This document shows, piece after piece, positions 7,886 through 16,128 of a stretch of 64,000 nt of DNA. The translations under genes and the position numbers were made by a program. The DNA is from Peptoclostridium acidaminophilum DSM 3953. Its GTDB lineage: Bacteria > Bacillota > Clostridia > Peptostreptococcales > Peptostreptococcaceae. Position 1 is the first letter of the stretch. Every line of letters starts with the position of its first letter. Under the pieces are notes generated by a model that saw only the letters and a program-made list of their open reading frames with translations, ran no database searches and was not told the DNA's origin. Where the stretch lies: the NCBI RefSeq assembly GCF_000597865.1, contig NZ_CP007452.1:1867183-1931182 (forward strand), given 5' to 3'.

Positions 7886-9385
7886 TTAAAGTTTCTTGAA
7901 AATCTTTTTTGCGGAATAGAGCATATCCATCGATACCAGCGCTCCATTCAAGGTGTTCTTAAACGAGGGTTTGACAGGCTCTCCAAGCACCTCCGGCCAC
8001 ATTATCTCAATCATACTTCTGTAAAGGCTGCAATTGTACTTGTTTCTGTAGGAATCATTAACCGAAAGCAGCATCTCCAGAAGATTTCTGCAGCTAAAAG
8101 GCGAATATTCCTCTATTGCTATATCTGCCTGGCTCCTCTGCGAAGCCTCCCAGCCAAGCCCCTCTTCCCATATAAAAAGTGACAGCAAGTCTATGTTCAT
8201 TTCCTTTGCAAGCTTCGAATTCTTATTGATCCATTTATCACACATTCTCACGACATAGTCGTTATTTCCTTCATATCCGATGAATGTTGAAAAAAGCTTG
8301 CCATTTGGAGACTTTATTGTGCCGCAGTAGTTTCTTACAACTTCGCTCACTTGGCTTGTGATATTAATCCTGTCATTGAACATTCTATAGAATATGTTAT
8401 AAGCTCCCGGAATATTCTCAGCTATGGGGTATGCAGTGTTATCCATATATGCCCTGCTAAAATCCAAATCCGCTTCGGCTCCGGGATTGAGAACCTTAAA
8501 TGGTATTCCCAATTCCTCGAACATATTCCTTGGTATGGTCATTTCCTTGCTTTCGTCATCCATCCAGGGATACTTGATTATATAATAAGTCACTCTGTCT
8601 CTAATGTCCTTTGTGGCCGCTAGCACAAGGCGGCTGTCCCATCCCGCAGTCACAGGGATTATCAGCTTACCTCTTCTTGATATTGCATTCATGAAACCCT
8701 TAAGCATCCAACAGGCCATTTCACTTGAAGCCTGGCGTGACCTTTTCCTTAGAGGCTTTAAGGGCCAATACCTTACTACCTCACCCTCAATTAAGTCCAG
8801 ATAGAAATTGGGGTTTAACCTCCTTGTAGCCTTATATATCGTGTCTTCCCCTACCCACTGCCTGAGAGAATTTGCGAAATCTTCACTCTCGTAAAACTCC
8901 TGTACTCCCTTGTCCGTGTTCATTTCGAGTTCCATATATCTTTTCATTATCGGAAGCTGAGTTGCGCATGCCAAGCCTTTGCTTCCCTTATGGTAATATA
9001 GCTCCATCTGGCCCGCCGCATCATTATAAATCCTACAGCATTTGTCATCCTCGTATATCATGACGAACCTTCCGCCAAGGCTGAATGTAGCCTCAATAAA
9101 GCTGTCGAAATCCCTGTTTTCCCTTAACAGCATTTTCAGTATGTCTCCGTTACCGTATTCAGGATTCTGCCAATCCAAAACGTATCCCAGCAGAACAATC
9201 TTTCTTTTTTCGTCATCGGCGATTGTCACTTCAAGCTCGGGATGTACATGAAGAACAAGTCTGTCGTTGCGTATGCCGTATGTTTTCCACTCCGAAGGCC
9301 CGTCAATCGTATAAGGCATTATTATATATTGTTTCCTATATATAAGTCTTTCGTACAATAATTTATCGTAACCGGTATTATCCAT
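7886..9385 (-). CDS. Asparagine-synthase-like PP-loop ATPase protein
   Basis: A 499-residue protein resembling class B asparagine synthetases. The N-terminal third looks like the glutamine-amidotransferase-type fold (LGYVLDWQNPEYGNGDILKM, about 70-89; FSLGGRFVMIYED, about 100-112) but does not start with the catalytic cysteine, so glutamine hydrolysis is unlikely. The second domain has a PP-loop variant PVTAGWDSR (about 248-256) for ATP binding in place of SGGxDS. Such proteins often make amide or peptide bonds in natural-product or polysaccharide pathways. ATG at 9385 follows GGAGG; TTG 9397 is less likely. The TAA stop lies inside the TTTAA target where IS copy 1 is inserted, so the product is unchanged. 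Function is not otherwise known. Confidence 0.75.
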   Translation of the reverse strand: MDNTGYDKLLYERLIYRKQYIIMPYTIDGPSEWKTYGIRNDRLVLHVHPELEVTIADDEKRKIVLLGYVLDWQNPEYGNGDILKMLLRENRDFDSFIEATFSLGGRFVMIYEDDKCCRIYNDAAGQMELYYHKGSKGLACATQLPIMKRYMELEMNTDKGVQEFYESEDFANSLRQWVGEDTIYKATRRLNPNFYLDLIEGEVVRYWPLKPLRKRSRQASSEMACWMLKGFMNAISRRGKLIIPVTAGWDSRLVLAATKDIRDRVTYYIIKYPWMDDESKEMTIPRNMFEELGIPFKVLNPGAEADLDFSRAYMDNTAYPIAENIPGAYNIFYRMFNDRINITSQVSEVVRNYCGTIKSPNGKLFSTFIGYEGNNDYVVRMCDKWINKNSKLAKEMNIDLLSLFIWEEGLGWEASQRSQADIAIEEYSPFSCRNLLEMLLSVNDSYRNKYNCSLYRSMIEIMWPEVLGEPVKPSFKNTLNGALVSMDMLYSAKKIFKKL

Positions 9386-9544
9386 CTCAACCTCCAAAGT
9401 ATGATACTTTTATTACGTCTTATCCTGCTTCCTAATAAATAAGCTGTTCCCGCAAATCCGTTCTCCAGGAAGTAATCGCAGCTTAATATACAGGCTGATT
9501 ATAATATATTATAACAAAAATACGTCTTTAATATGAAACAGTTT

Positions 9545-9937
9545 CTATTTTCCGCGCCAAACGTCATACTGCCTTCCACAGCTGTTTATCAAAGTCTTCC
9601 TCACATCCACATGGACAAAGCTTCCGTATATGCCTACGCCTTTAAAACCGGCTTGTATAGCAGCTCTAGCTATATCCTCCATGCCCACCCCTATGACCTT
9701 TATATCGGCAGCGCGCCCTTCCAGATGCTGCGACCCGTCTGCTCCGCCTACGCTCCTGTTATATTCCCTGCTTCTGTAGCCGCTTGTTATGACAACAGGC
9801 CTTTTGAAGTAGTCCCGCAGAAGTTGCAGCCTCTGCACCAGCTCTGCATCGACATATACGCTCCTTTTCTCATCCCTGCACGCAAACTCCGAGAGCGAAA
9901 AATCCCTCGAAAGCTTAATATCCCTGACAACCACCAT
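9545..9937 (-). CDS. M15-family (YcbK/endolysin-like) D-Ala peptidase
   Basis: A 130-residue zinc peptidase domain of the Peptidase_M15_3 type, which cuts peptidoglycan stem peptides. Zinc ligands are visible in SQHLEGRAADI (His and Asp, about 69-79) and in FVHVDVR (His, about 107-113); the preceding VITSGYRSREYN (about 49-60) is also typical. There is no signal peptide or transmembrane segment, so it may be released like a phage endolysin, act inside, or leave by an unknown route. ATG at 9937 has GGGGGAGTTGGC just upstream. It stands alone between the Asn-synthase-like gene and hutP; no other phage genes are nearby. Confidence 0.82.
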   Translation of the reverse strand: MVVVRDIKLSRDFSLSEFACRDEKRSVYVDAELVQRLQLLRDYFKRPVVITSGYRSREYNRSVGGADGSQHLEGRAADIKVIGVGMEDIARAAIQAGFKGVGIYGSFVHVDVRKTLINSCGRQYDVWRGK

Positions 9938-10057
9938 GCCAACTCCCCCTTTTCATGCCTTGCGCAAATATTACTTCCTATATTAAATATTCATATTCAT
10001 GGTTTTTTTTGCACTCGAAAGGGAATAAAATATTATTAAGTAAGCTGCATGCATTTA

Positions 10058-10066
10058 TGCTATAAT
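10058..10066 (+). promoter_or_regulatory. Extended -10 promoter for hutP
   Basis: TGCTATAAT (extended -10) with no clear -35, about 65 nt upstream of the chosen start of the HutP gene. It lies within a few nt of the longest open frame start (10076), which supports the shorter start. Confidence 0.5.
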
Positions 10067-10129
10067 GTGACATAAATGGCCCCAGTATGCATACAGTTGG
10101 CCGTTATAATTTTCGGGCAGGTGAAAAAT

Positions 10130-10573
10130 ATGATGAAAAGCATAGACGTGGCCAAGGCCGCAATAAAACTCGCTCTTTCAACTCGCGAAGAGGAGGAAAG
10201 GCTTGCCAGGGATTACAAAAAAGCGGGCATACTTTCTACGGGCGTGGATGTAGGGGGCAATCTCATACAGTCCATACCCAAGATAATCGAAAGGGCGCTT
10301 GTGGCGTCAAAGCGCACGGGAATAATACAAAACCTACACATACACGAGGGCGCCATAATAGGCGCAGCCAGGGAAGCAATCAACCAGGTTTCCGAGAAGG
10401 CCACAGGCTTTAGCGTAGGAGGAAAAATAGGCATAGCCCGCTCCGGCGAGCACATAAGCATATGCCTTTTCCTGAGCATCGGGGTGCTCCATCTCGATGA
10501 CATGGTAATAGGCCTTGCACACAGATCTATACCTGTGCTCGAGAATGAAAAGGTCTATTTCAAATCAGAATAG
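10130..10573 (+). CDS. hutP: HutP-family RNA-binding regulator
   Basis: In Bacillus subtilis HutP is an antiterminator of the histidine utilisation operon that binds L-histidine, Mg2+ and RNA. This 147-residue protein has the expected length and family core: the metal/histidine segment LHIHEGAIIGAAREA (about 70-84), the glycine-rich strand GGKIGIARS (about 98-106), SICLFLSIGVLHLDD (about 111-125) and AHRSIPV near the end. The start at ATG 10130 (or 10133) has AGGTGA at good spacing; the frame opens upstream at 10076, but that part overlaps the promoter region. No histidine-degradation gene is visible nearby, so its RNA targets must be elsewhere or different. Confidence 0.85.
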   Translation: MMKSIDVAKAAIKLALSTREEEERLARDYKKAGILSTGVDVGGNLIQSIPKIIERALVASKRTGIIQNLHIHEGAIIGAAREAINQVSEKATGFSVGGKIGIARSGEHISICLFLSIGVLHLDDMVIGLAHRSIPVLENEKVYFKSE

Positions 10574-10580
10574 TCGAAAT

Positions 10581-10614
10581 AAAAAAACCGCATTTTTTCA
10601 AATGCGGTTTTTTT
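10581..10614. terminator. Bidirectional terminator between hutP and the GGDEF gene
   Basis: Inverted repeat CCGCATTT-TTTC-AAATGCGG flanked by seven A and seven T, usable by the converging hutP (+) and diguanylate cyclase (-) genes. Confidence 0.9.
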
Positions 10615-10619
10615 CCGTG

Positions 10620-11540
10620 TTATCTATAATGATTCTCCTCGACGCTTTGCTTCCAGTTGTACATCTCCTTGTCTGCCGCCCTGAGCAACTCCACAAAGCC
10701 TTCTCCGTCAGAGGGATATATGCTTATGCCATAGCTGCAAGAAACCTGAAGCTTTTGGCCGTCAATCTCCAAAATATCCTCTATGGATTTTTTTATCCTC
10801 TGGGCAATGGTTTCGGCTTCTTCTCTGTCTTGCTCTCCCGGAAGCACTATTGCAAACTCATCTCCCCCGAATCTGGCCGCAAAGTCTGCGCCCCTTACAG
10901 AATTCTTGAGCTTTTTGCCTATGAGGCTCAGCATCTTATCGCCTGTGACATGCCCGAGAGTGTCATTTATGTGCTTGAAATCGTCAAGGTCTATGAAGAC
11001 AAGGGCGAAGCCGCCGCCTCCCACACTCGCCTTTAGTATCTCCTCTTCAACCCTCATCTTAAAAAACCGCTTGTTGGGCAACTCTGTGAGATCGTCATGA
11101 AGAGCCATGTGGAGGTATTTCCTGTTGCTGACTACTTCATTTTCGAATTCGCCGTCGCCCTCGCTCACCTCGAATATCACAGCGTGAATCAGCACTTTAC
11201 CCCCAAGTTCCACTGGAGCCAGGAAAACCTTGACATTCTTCTCGGTCCCGTCAAAGGTGTAGTGCTTCATATTTGACATGCTTATACCGGAGAGCGCAGC
11301 CTTGAGTCTCAACTCGGCGTCCTGCTTTTGAAATCTATTTATGCTGCATATGTCCATTCCTATGAGGCTTTCTCTGCCATAGCCATAAAAGTTTTCCGCC
11401 GCCGCATTCGCCTCGACTATCACTCCCGAGTCCGGATCTATTATGAGCATGATGCCAGGGTAGTTTTGAAACATGAGTCTGAAAAAATCAAACTGGTCTT
11501 GTTCACCTTTTACGTTTATGCCGAACGACAAATCTGCCAC
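10620..11540 (-). CDS. PAS-GGDEF diguanylate cyclase
   Basis: Makes cyclic di-GMP from two GTP. The 306-residue protein has an N-terminal PAS sensor (about 15-125; PGIMLIIDPDSGVIVEANAA, FYGYGRESLIG) and a C-terminal GGDEF domain (about 140-300; HDDLTELPNKRFF start). The active site RFGGDEFAIVL (about 220-230) is intact, and RGAD five residues before GGDEF forms the RxxD inhibitory I-site, so product inhibition is likely. No transmembrane segment or signal peptide is seen, so it is cytosolic. ATG at 11540 is preceded by an AGAGGTG site. It converges with hutP on a shared terminator. C-di-GMP often controls exopolysaccharide output, so a link to the island from 17 kb on is plausible but not shown. 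Confidence 0.92.
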   Translation of the reverse strand: MADLSFGINVKGEQDQFDFFRLMFQNYPGIMLIIDPDSGVIVEANAAAENFYGYGRESLIGMDICSINRFQKQDAELRLKAALSGISMSNMKHYTFDGTEKNVKVFLAPVELGGKVLIHAVIFEVSEGDGEFENEVVSNRKYLHMALHDDLTELPNKRFFKMRVEEEILKASVGGGGFALVFIDLDDFKHINDTLGHVTGDKMLSLIGKKLKNSVRGADFAARFGGDEFAIVLPGEQDREEAETIAQRIKKSIEDILEIDGQKLQVSCSYGISIYPSDGEGFVELLRAADKEMYNWKQSVEENHYR

Positions 11541-11648
11541 AAAGCAACACCTCTGATTTTTTTGTTCAATTCACATCATTTTATTTACATCATTTTATCA
11601 TATATATTCATGTTTTTGAAATTGTTTAATTGCGTATTCGGAATTTTC

Positions 11649-11682
11649 AAAAATAATCACGCGCCGGCGCATGATTATTTTT
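11649..11682. terminator. Strong AT-flanked hairpin between divergent genes
   Basis: AAAAATAATCA and TGATTATTTTT arms enclose a GCGC-CG-GCGC core. It looks like a terminator, but no gene ends here: the GGDEF gene starts at 11540 going left and the ABC operon starts at 11901 going right. It may insulate the two promoters or end an unseen short transcript. Confidence 0.5.
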
Positions 11683-11745
11683 TGTCAATCCATGGAGCCA
11701 TTTAATCTCCAACGCTTCTTGTGTATTGTATCGGCAAAAGCAGGG

Positions 11746-11774
11746 TTGACTTTATACCCTCTTAAATATATAAT
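11746..11774 (+). promoter_or_regulatory. Sigma-A promoter of the ABC transporter operon; about 120 nt leader
   Basis: TTGACT (11746-11751), 17 nt spacer, TATAAT (11769-11774), a near-consensus promoter. The transcript would start near 11782 and have a leader of about 120 nt before the ATG at 11901. I see no T-box or other riboswitch that I recognise in the leader, and no terminator between promoter and gene. The remainder of the 11541-11900 gap holds the hairpin at 11649-11682 and no further gene. Confidence 0.75.
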
Positions 11775-11900
11775 TTTCCTCATACAGCCTTTTCATATGA
11801 GTTGAAAATGGCTAAAAGCACTTGTAGGCCCTAGGGGCGCGTAGGATTTTAAAGCATCAAACAATCAAATCACAATTTCAAATCTTAGGAGGATGGTAGT

Positions 11901-12893
11901 ATGGTAAAGAAACTCATATCTATTTTTTGTGCTTCAATTCTTTTGTCCACTTCATTTTTAGGAGGCTGCTCAAAGGCTCCGGACGAATCCGCAAATTCAG
12001 AAAAAACGTACAGCATTGGAATTTCACAGCTTATTGAACACCCTGCACTCGACGATGCAAGAAAGGGTATTATTGACGCGCTCAAAGAAGAGGGCTTTGT
12101 TGAAGGCCAAAACCTTGAGATAGACCTTCAGAACGCTCAGGGCGAGATGGCCAATGCCCAGACTATAGCAGACAGCTTTGTCGCCGCCAAGAAGGATCTG
12201 ATAGTTGCAATAGCTACTCCTTCAGCTCAGGCTGCATACAACTCAACAAAAGACATACCTATAGTCTTTACTGCTGTAACTGACCCTGTAAGCGCAGGCC
12301 TTGTGGCTTCTCTTGAAAAGCCGGGCGGAAACGTTACGGGCTCAAGCGACGCTGCTCCTATGGAAAAACAGTTTGAACTTATAAATCAACTTGTTCCTGA
12401 CGCAAAGAAAATAGGCATAATATACAACACAAGCGAGGCCAACTCTCTGGTTCAGGTAAAGCAAGCTAAAGAGGTTGCTGCAAAGCTTGGACTTGAAATA
12501 GTTGAAGTTGGAATCACAACTGTAAACGACATAGACCAGGCGCTAAACTCAGCAATTGGAAATATAGACGCGCTATATGTGCCTACTGACAACACTGTTG
12601 TATCCTCAATGCCTCTTGTAGCCAACAAGTGCATTGAAAACAAGATACCAGTAATAAGCGCAGAGGACGGCGCAGTCAAAGGCGGCGCACTCGCTACAGA
12701 GGGAATCAACTATTACAACCTTGGACTTCAGACAGGCAAAATAGCTGCCAAAATACTAAAGGGCGAAACTGCAGGAGCGATACCTGTTGGCCTTCTTGAG
12801 GACACTACACTTGTTATAAACGAAACTACTGCCGGAAAGCTCGGAATTACAATTCCTGAAGAACTTAAATCAAGGGCAGAGTTTGTAAAATAG
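11901..12893 (+). CDS. ABC importer substrate-binding lipoprotein (TrpX-like)
   Basis: Extracellular lipid-anchored binding protein of the ABC_sub_bind family. The 330-residue protein has a lipoprotein signal peptide with lipobox FLGGC (Cys about residue 24), then a two-lobed periplasmic-binding fold: YSIGISQLIEHPALDDARKG (about 36-55), IVAIATPSAQAAYN, PIVFTAVTDPVSAGLV and KKIGIIYNTSEANS in the lobes. Related TrpX proteins bind tryptophan or other aromatic compounds; the ligand here cannot be told. It is the first gene of a three-gene operon and is followed by permease and ATPase genes. A site of AGGAGGATGGTAGT precedes the ATG. Confidence 0.9.
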   Translation: MVKKLISIFCASILLSTSFLGGCSKAPDESANSEKTYSIGISQLIEHPALDDARKGIIDALKEEGFVEGQNLEIDLQNAQGEMANAQTIADSFVAAKKDLIVAIATPSAQAAYNSTKDIPIVFTAVTDPVSAGLVASLEKPGGNVTGSSDAAPMEKQFELINQLVPDAKKIGIIYNTSEANSLVQVKQAKEVAAKLGLEIVEVGITTVNDIDQALNSAIGNIDALYVPTDNTVVSSMPLVANKCIENKIPVISAEDGAVKGGALATEGINYYNLGLQTGKIAAKILKGETAGAIPVGLLEDTTLVINETTAGKLGITIPEELKSRAEFVK

Positions 12894-12903
12894 ACTAAGG
12901 GAG

Positions 12904-13815
12904 ATGACTCAATTGCTGGATTTTTCAATAAATGTGCTTCAGATGGGACTAATATTTGCAATAATGGTCCTTGGAGTATATATAACATACAGGATACTCG
13001 ATTTTCCAGACCTATCGGTTGACGGCAGCTTCGTTACAGGAGCAGCCGTCGCCTCTGTACTTATATTAAACGGCGTAAACCCTTTCATATCATGCCTTGC
13101 AGCATTTGCATCAGGGCTGGCTGCAGGCTTCATAACAGGATTCCTTCATGTGAAGCTTGGCATAACCAACCTTCTTTCGGGAATACTAGTAATGATAGGA
13201 CTTTACTCTATAAACCTCAGAATCATGGGCAAATCGAACCTTCCGCTTTTCAACAACGAAACCATATTTTCATTGGAGATGCATCCACTTATTGTCATAG
13301 CAGCATTTGCAGTGGCATCAAAACTGCTGCTCGACTTCCTGCTGTCGACAAAGCTTGGATTTCTAATAATAGGCACTGGCGACAACCCAGACATGATAAC
13401 CTCACTCGGAATAGACACCGGCAAAATGAAGATACTTGCTCTTATGCTGTCTAACGGCCTTGTAGCCCTTGCAGGCTCCGTAATGGCTCAGTACCAGAGA
13501 TTTGCAGACGTTGGAATGGGAACAGGAATAGTTGTAATGGGGCTTGCATCCATAATATTCGGAGAGACTATATTCAAGAGAATTTCCATAATGCTTCCGA
13601 CAACAATGGCGCTGCTTGGCTCCATACTGTACAGATTCAGCATAGGCGCGGCGCTCAATCTTGGGCTTTCGCCTACCGATCTTAAGCTTGTAACATGCGT
13701 AATAATAGTTTTTGCCCTTTCTGCCGGCAACGCACACAGGTTCACCGGACTCAGAAGGTTATTGAAAGGAGGGGTTGCAGGTGCTTCAGCTAAACAATCT
13801 GTACAAAACCTTTAA
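12904..13815 (+). CDS. ABC importer permease (TrpY-like)
   Basis: Integral membrane permease of the branched-chain-amino-acid type (BPD_transp_2 fold). The 303 residues contain about eight to nine hydrophobic helices. The family segment YRILDFPDLSVDGSF (about 29-43) and the EAA-like ATPase contact region ALAGSVMAQYQRFADVGMG (about 188-206) are visible. It starts 10 nt after the lipoprotein gene, with GGGAGATGACTC upstream of or around the start; TTG or ATG nearby could serve, and I keep ATG 12904. Its last 35 nt overlap the ATPase gene, which suggests translational coupling. Substrate as for the binding protein, likely an aromatic amino acid or related molecule. Confidence 0.9.
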   Translation: MTQLLDFSINVLQMGLIFAIMVLGVYITYRILDFPDLSVDGSFVTGAAVASVLILNGVNPFISCLAAFASGLAAGFITGFLHVKLGITNLLSGILVMIGLYSINLRIMGKSNLPLFNNETIFSLEMHPLIVIAAFAVASKLLLDFLLSTKLGFLIIGTGDNPDMITSLGIDTGKMKILALMLSNGLVALAGSVMAQYQRFADVGMGTGIVVMGLASIIFGETIFKRISIMLPTTMALLGSILYRFSIGAALNLGLSPTDLKLVTCVIIVFALSAGNAHRFTGLRRLLKGGVAGASAKQSVQNL

Positions 13816-14575
13816 CAAAGGAACTGTAAATGAAAACAACCTATACAGGGGACTTTCTCTAAGCGTAAACGACGGCGACTTCATAACGATAATAGGCGGC
13901 AACGGAGCCGGCAAGTCGACGCTCCTAAACCTGGTTTCCGGCAAGATAGATCCGGACGAGGGCTCGATATTTCTTGGAGGCTCCGACATAACTCACATGC
14001 CTGAGTTCCGCAAGGCCAGGTCTATAGCCAGGGTTTTCCAGGATCCTTCAAAGGGCACATGCCCTTCAATGACAATACTTGAGAACATGTCGCTTGCATA
14101 CAACAAGGGCAAGATATACGGCCTCTCAAGGGGAGCCAGCAAGAAGCAGACGGGACTCTTCTCTGAACTTGTTTCCCAAATAGGCATAGGACTCGAGGAC
14201 AAGCTCCACACCAAGGTCAGCCTGCTATCGGGCGGCCAAAGGCAGGCGCTTTCGCTCATAATGTCTACAATGACTTCTCCTGAGCTACTGCTTCTGGATG
14301 AGCACACCGCAGCGCTCGACCCGAAAACTTCTGAGGTAATAATAAATCTTACCGAAAAAATTGTCACCGAGAAGAAGATAACAACTCTGATGGTGACCCA
14401 CAATATGAACCACGCCATGAAGATGGGCAACAGACTGCTTATGATGCAAAGGGGCAGAATCGCCATCGACATATGCGGCGAGGAAAAGCAAGAACTCACT
14501 CAGGATAAGCTGCTTTCTATGTTCGAGAAGGCAGGCTGCGAAGATGAGGTTAGCGACAGAATGCTGCTGGCGTAA
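13781..14575 (+). CDS. ABC importer ATPase (TrpZ-like)
   Basis: ATP-hydrolysing subunit that drives the importer. The 264-residue protein has Walker A GGNGAGKSTLLN (about 38-49), Q-loop region ARVFQDPSKGTCPSM, signature LLSGGQRQALSL (about 147-158) and Walker B ELLLLDEHTAALDP (about 168-181), followed by the switch histidine in MVTHNM. The start is GTG at 13781, placed 6 nt after AGGAGGGG; the TTG at 13775 is too close to that site. The gene overlaps the permease by 35 nt and ends just before a terminator (14581-14622). Confidence 0.92.
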   Translation: MLQLNNLYKTFNKGTVNENNLYRGLSLSVNDGDFITIIGGNGAGKSTLLNLVSGKIDPDEGSIFLGGSDITHMPEFRKARSIARVFQDPSKGTCPSMTILENMSLAYNKGKIYGLSRGASKKQTGLFSELVSQIGIGLEDKLHTKVSLLSGGQRQALSLIMSTMTSPELLLLDEHTAALDPKTSEVIINLTEKIVTEKKITTLMVTHNMNHAMKMGNRLLMMQRGRIAIDICGEEKQELTQDKLLSMFEKAGCEDEVSDRMLLA

Positions 14576-14580
14576 AAAGA

Positions 14581-14622
14581 AACCTGATAAAACTTGGATT
14601 CCACGTTTTATCAGGTTTTTTA
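14581..14622 (+). terminator. Terminator of the ABC importer operon
   Basis: AACCTGATAAAAC and GTTTTATCAGGTT arms with an 11 nt loop, followed by TTTTTAG. The gene on the other side (14655) converges on it. Confidence 0.85.
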
Positions 14623-14654
14623 GCGTACGGCCGATTATTTCACCGGATTTCCCA

Positions 14655-16127
14655 TTATGCTCGCTTTTGCACCCGAAGCAATTTCACAAGATTTATAAAC
14701 CCAAAGAACACCACGAAAAACTCCAGTCTCCCAAGGAACATGCCTGCTATTTCAGTCCAGAGGATTATTCCCGGCGCGCTAGGCGAGGTTATTCCAATAG
14801 AAAAACCGACCGTGCCAATTGCCGATGCAAACTCAAACATTGAATCCCTGAGACTGTAGCCGTTTATGACAAATACAATTATGCCGGCAATATAAACACT
14901 CATATACATTATTGCAAAACAGGCCGTGCTGACAATATGCTCGCTGCTTATTTCGTATTGTCCCTCTGCTCGTTCAATATACTCATGCCTAATCTCATTT
15001 TTAGGTGCAAAATACCTCCTCATGCTCCAGTAGAGCGCCTTAAAAAGCAACAATACCCTGTACTGCTTAATCCCCCCTGATGTGGAACATGTACCTCCCC
15101 CTATTATCATAAGCATAATTACTACTAGTATTCCAAAATCATCCCACCTATTGTAGTCTACTATTGTATATCCAGTACCCGTAAGGGCCGATATGAGCTC
15201 GAAAAACGAAGCTCTTGCAGCCATTTCTGCCGAATTGTAAATCCTCGAAGTCGAAAACAAAAAAACAAGCGGTATGAACAGCGACAATATAAATGCAAGT
15301 AATCTTATTTCTCCAAGCTTGAAGAATCTTCGCGCCTCTCCCTTGACTAGCATATAGTGCGTTCCAAAGTTTATATTTCCAAGGAGCATGAGCATAATTG
15401 TTATAAGCTCTATCCGTTTGCTGTCATAGCTGCCTATGCTTCCAGGCCTGGTTGTAAATCCCCCCGTGGCTATGGCGCAGGCAGAATGGTTTATGGCCTC
15501 AAAGAAAGGCATTCCCGCTTCAATGTAGAATGCCGCGCCTATTATATAGTAGCTTATGTATATAATCATTATGCTCTTTGCTGATTTTACGACGTTGGGA
15601 ACCACGTCCTCCCTTCCCTCGGCACTGTAAAATCCAAAGCCATGGGGACCTATTATGGCGGATATCATAATGACAGCTAGACCTGCGCCTCCTAAGAACT
15701 GCGTTATGCTCCTCCACAAAAGTAACAGCTTAGAGGTATTCTTCACGTCTGCTACTACAGAAAGTCCCGTTGTAGTCCAACCGCTTACAGATTCGAAAAT
15801 AGCTTGCGTGAAATTCATGCCTCCCGATATCATAAACGGCAATCCCGATATAAGCACCGTCAGACTCCAAGTTATTATAACTATTACGCCGCCTTCTTTT
15901 GTTGTTAATATTTCATCCTTCCCATCACCCTTAGAATTAAATATGAATCCTATTATTAGCGCCAATGCAGCAGGAATTAAAAATCCCGCTGCATTAGCAG
16001 ACTCCTCCGGATAAAATGGGATCAGAAGGAGAGGCAGAAGGTATATAAGCGAAGATCCCATAAGTATCTTGCCGGCGTAGCCCCATATAAGCCTGCGCCT
16101 TTGTTGCATCACGTCTGAATACGTCAA
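14655..16127 (-). CDS. TrkH/KtrB-type potassium transporter membrane subunit
   Basis: Potassium-translocating membrane protein with four pore repeats. Selectivity-filter-like loops are visible in order: SGWTTTGLSV, CAIATGGFTTRP, ALTGTGYTI and AIGTVGFSIG. The 490 residues and about ten or more hydrophobic helices fit TrkH. The frame is open to 16157, but GGGAAGGG at 16133-16140 favours the TTG at 16127; ATG 16109 is the alternative. The gene starts at the stop of the second RCK gene and forms a three-gene unit, RCK, RCK, TrkH. Its role is K+ uptake with gating by the RCK partners. Confidence 0.9.
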   Translation of the reverse strand: MTYSDVMQQRRRLIWGYAGKILMGSSLIYLLPLLLIPFYPEESANAAGFLIPAALALIIGFIFNSKGDGKDEILTTKEGGVIVIITWSLTVLISGLPFMISGGMNFTQAIFESVSGWTTTGLSVVADVKNTSKLLLLWRSITQFLGGAGLAVIMISAIIGPHGFGFYSAEGREDVVPNVVKSAKSIMIIYISYYIIGAAFYIEAGMPFFEAINHSACAIATGGFTTRPGSIGSYDSKRIELITIMLMLLGNINFGTHYMLVKGEARRFFKLGEIRLLAFILSLFIPLVFLFSTSRIYNSAEMAARASFFELISALTGTGYTIVDYNRWDDFGILVVIMLMIIGGGTCSTSGGIKQYRVLLLFKALYWSMRRYFAPKNEIRHEYIERAEGQYEISSEHIVSTACFAIMYMSVYIAGIIVFVINGYSLRDSMFEFASAIGTVGFSIGITSPSAPGIILWTEIAGMFLGRLEFFVVFFGFINLVKLLRVQKRA

Positions 16128-16128
16128 A

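Noticed and set aside
9545-9937. Prophage remnant around the M15 peptidase
   Set aside because: No other phage genes, integrase or attachment sites are visible nearby.
11775-11900. T-box or aromatic amino acid riboswitch in the ABC leader
   Set aside because: No T-box sequence (TGGNACCGCG type) and no terminator/antiterminator pair between promoter and start codon.
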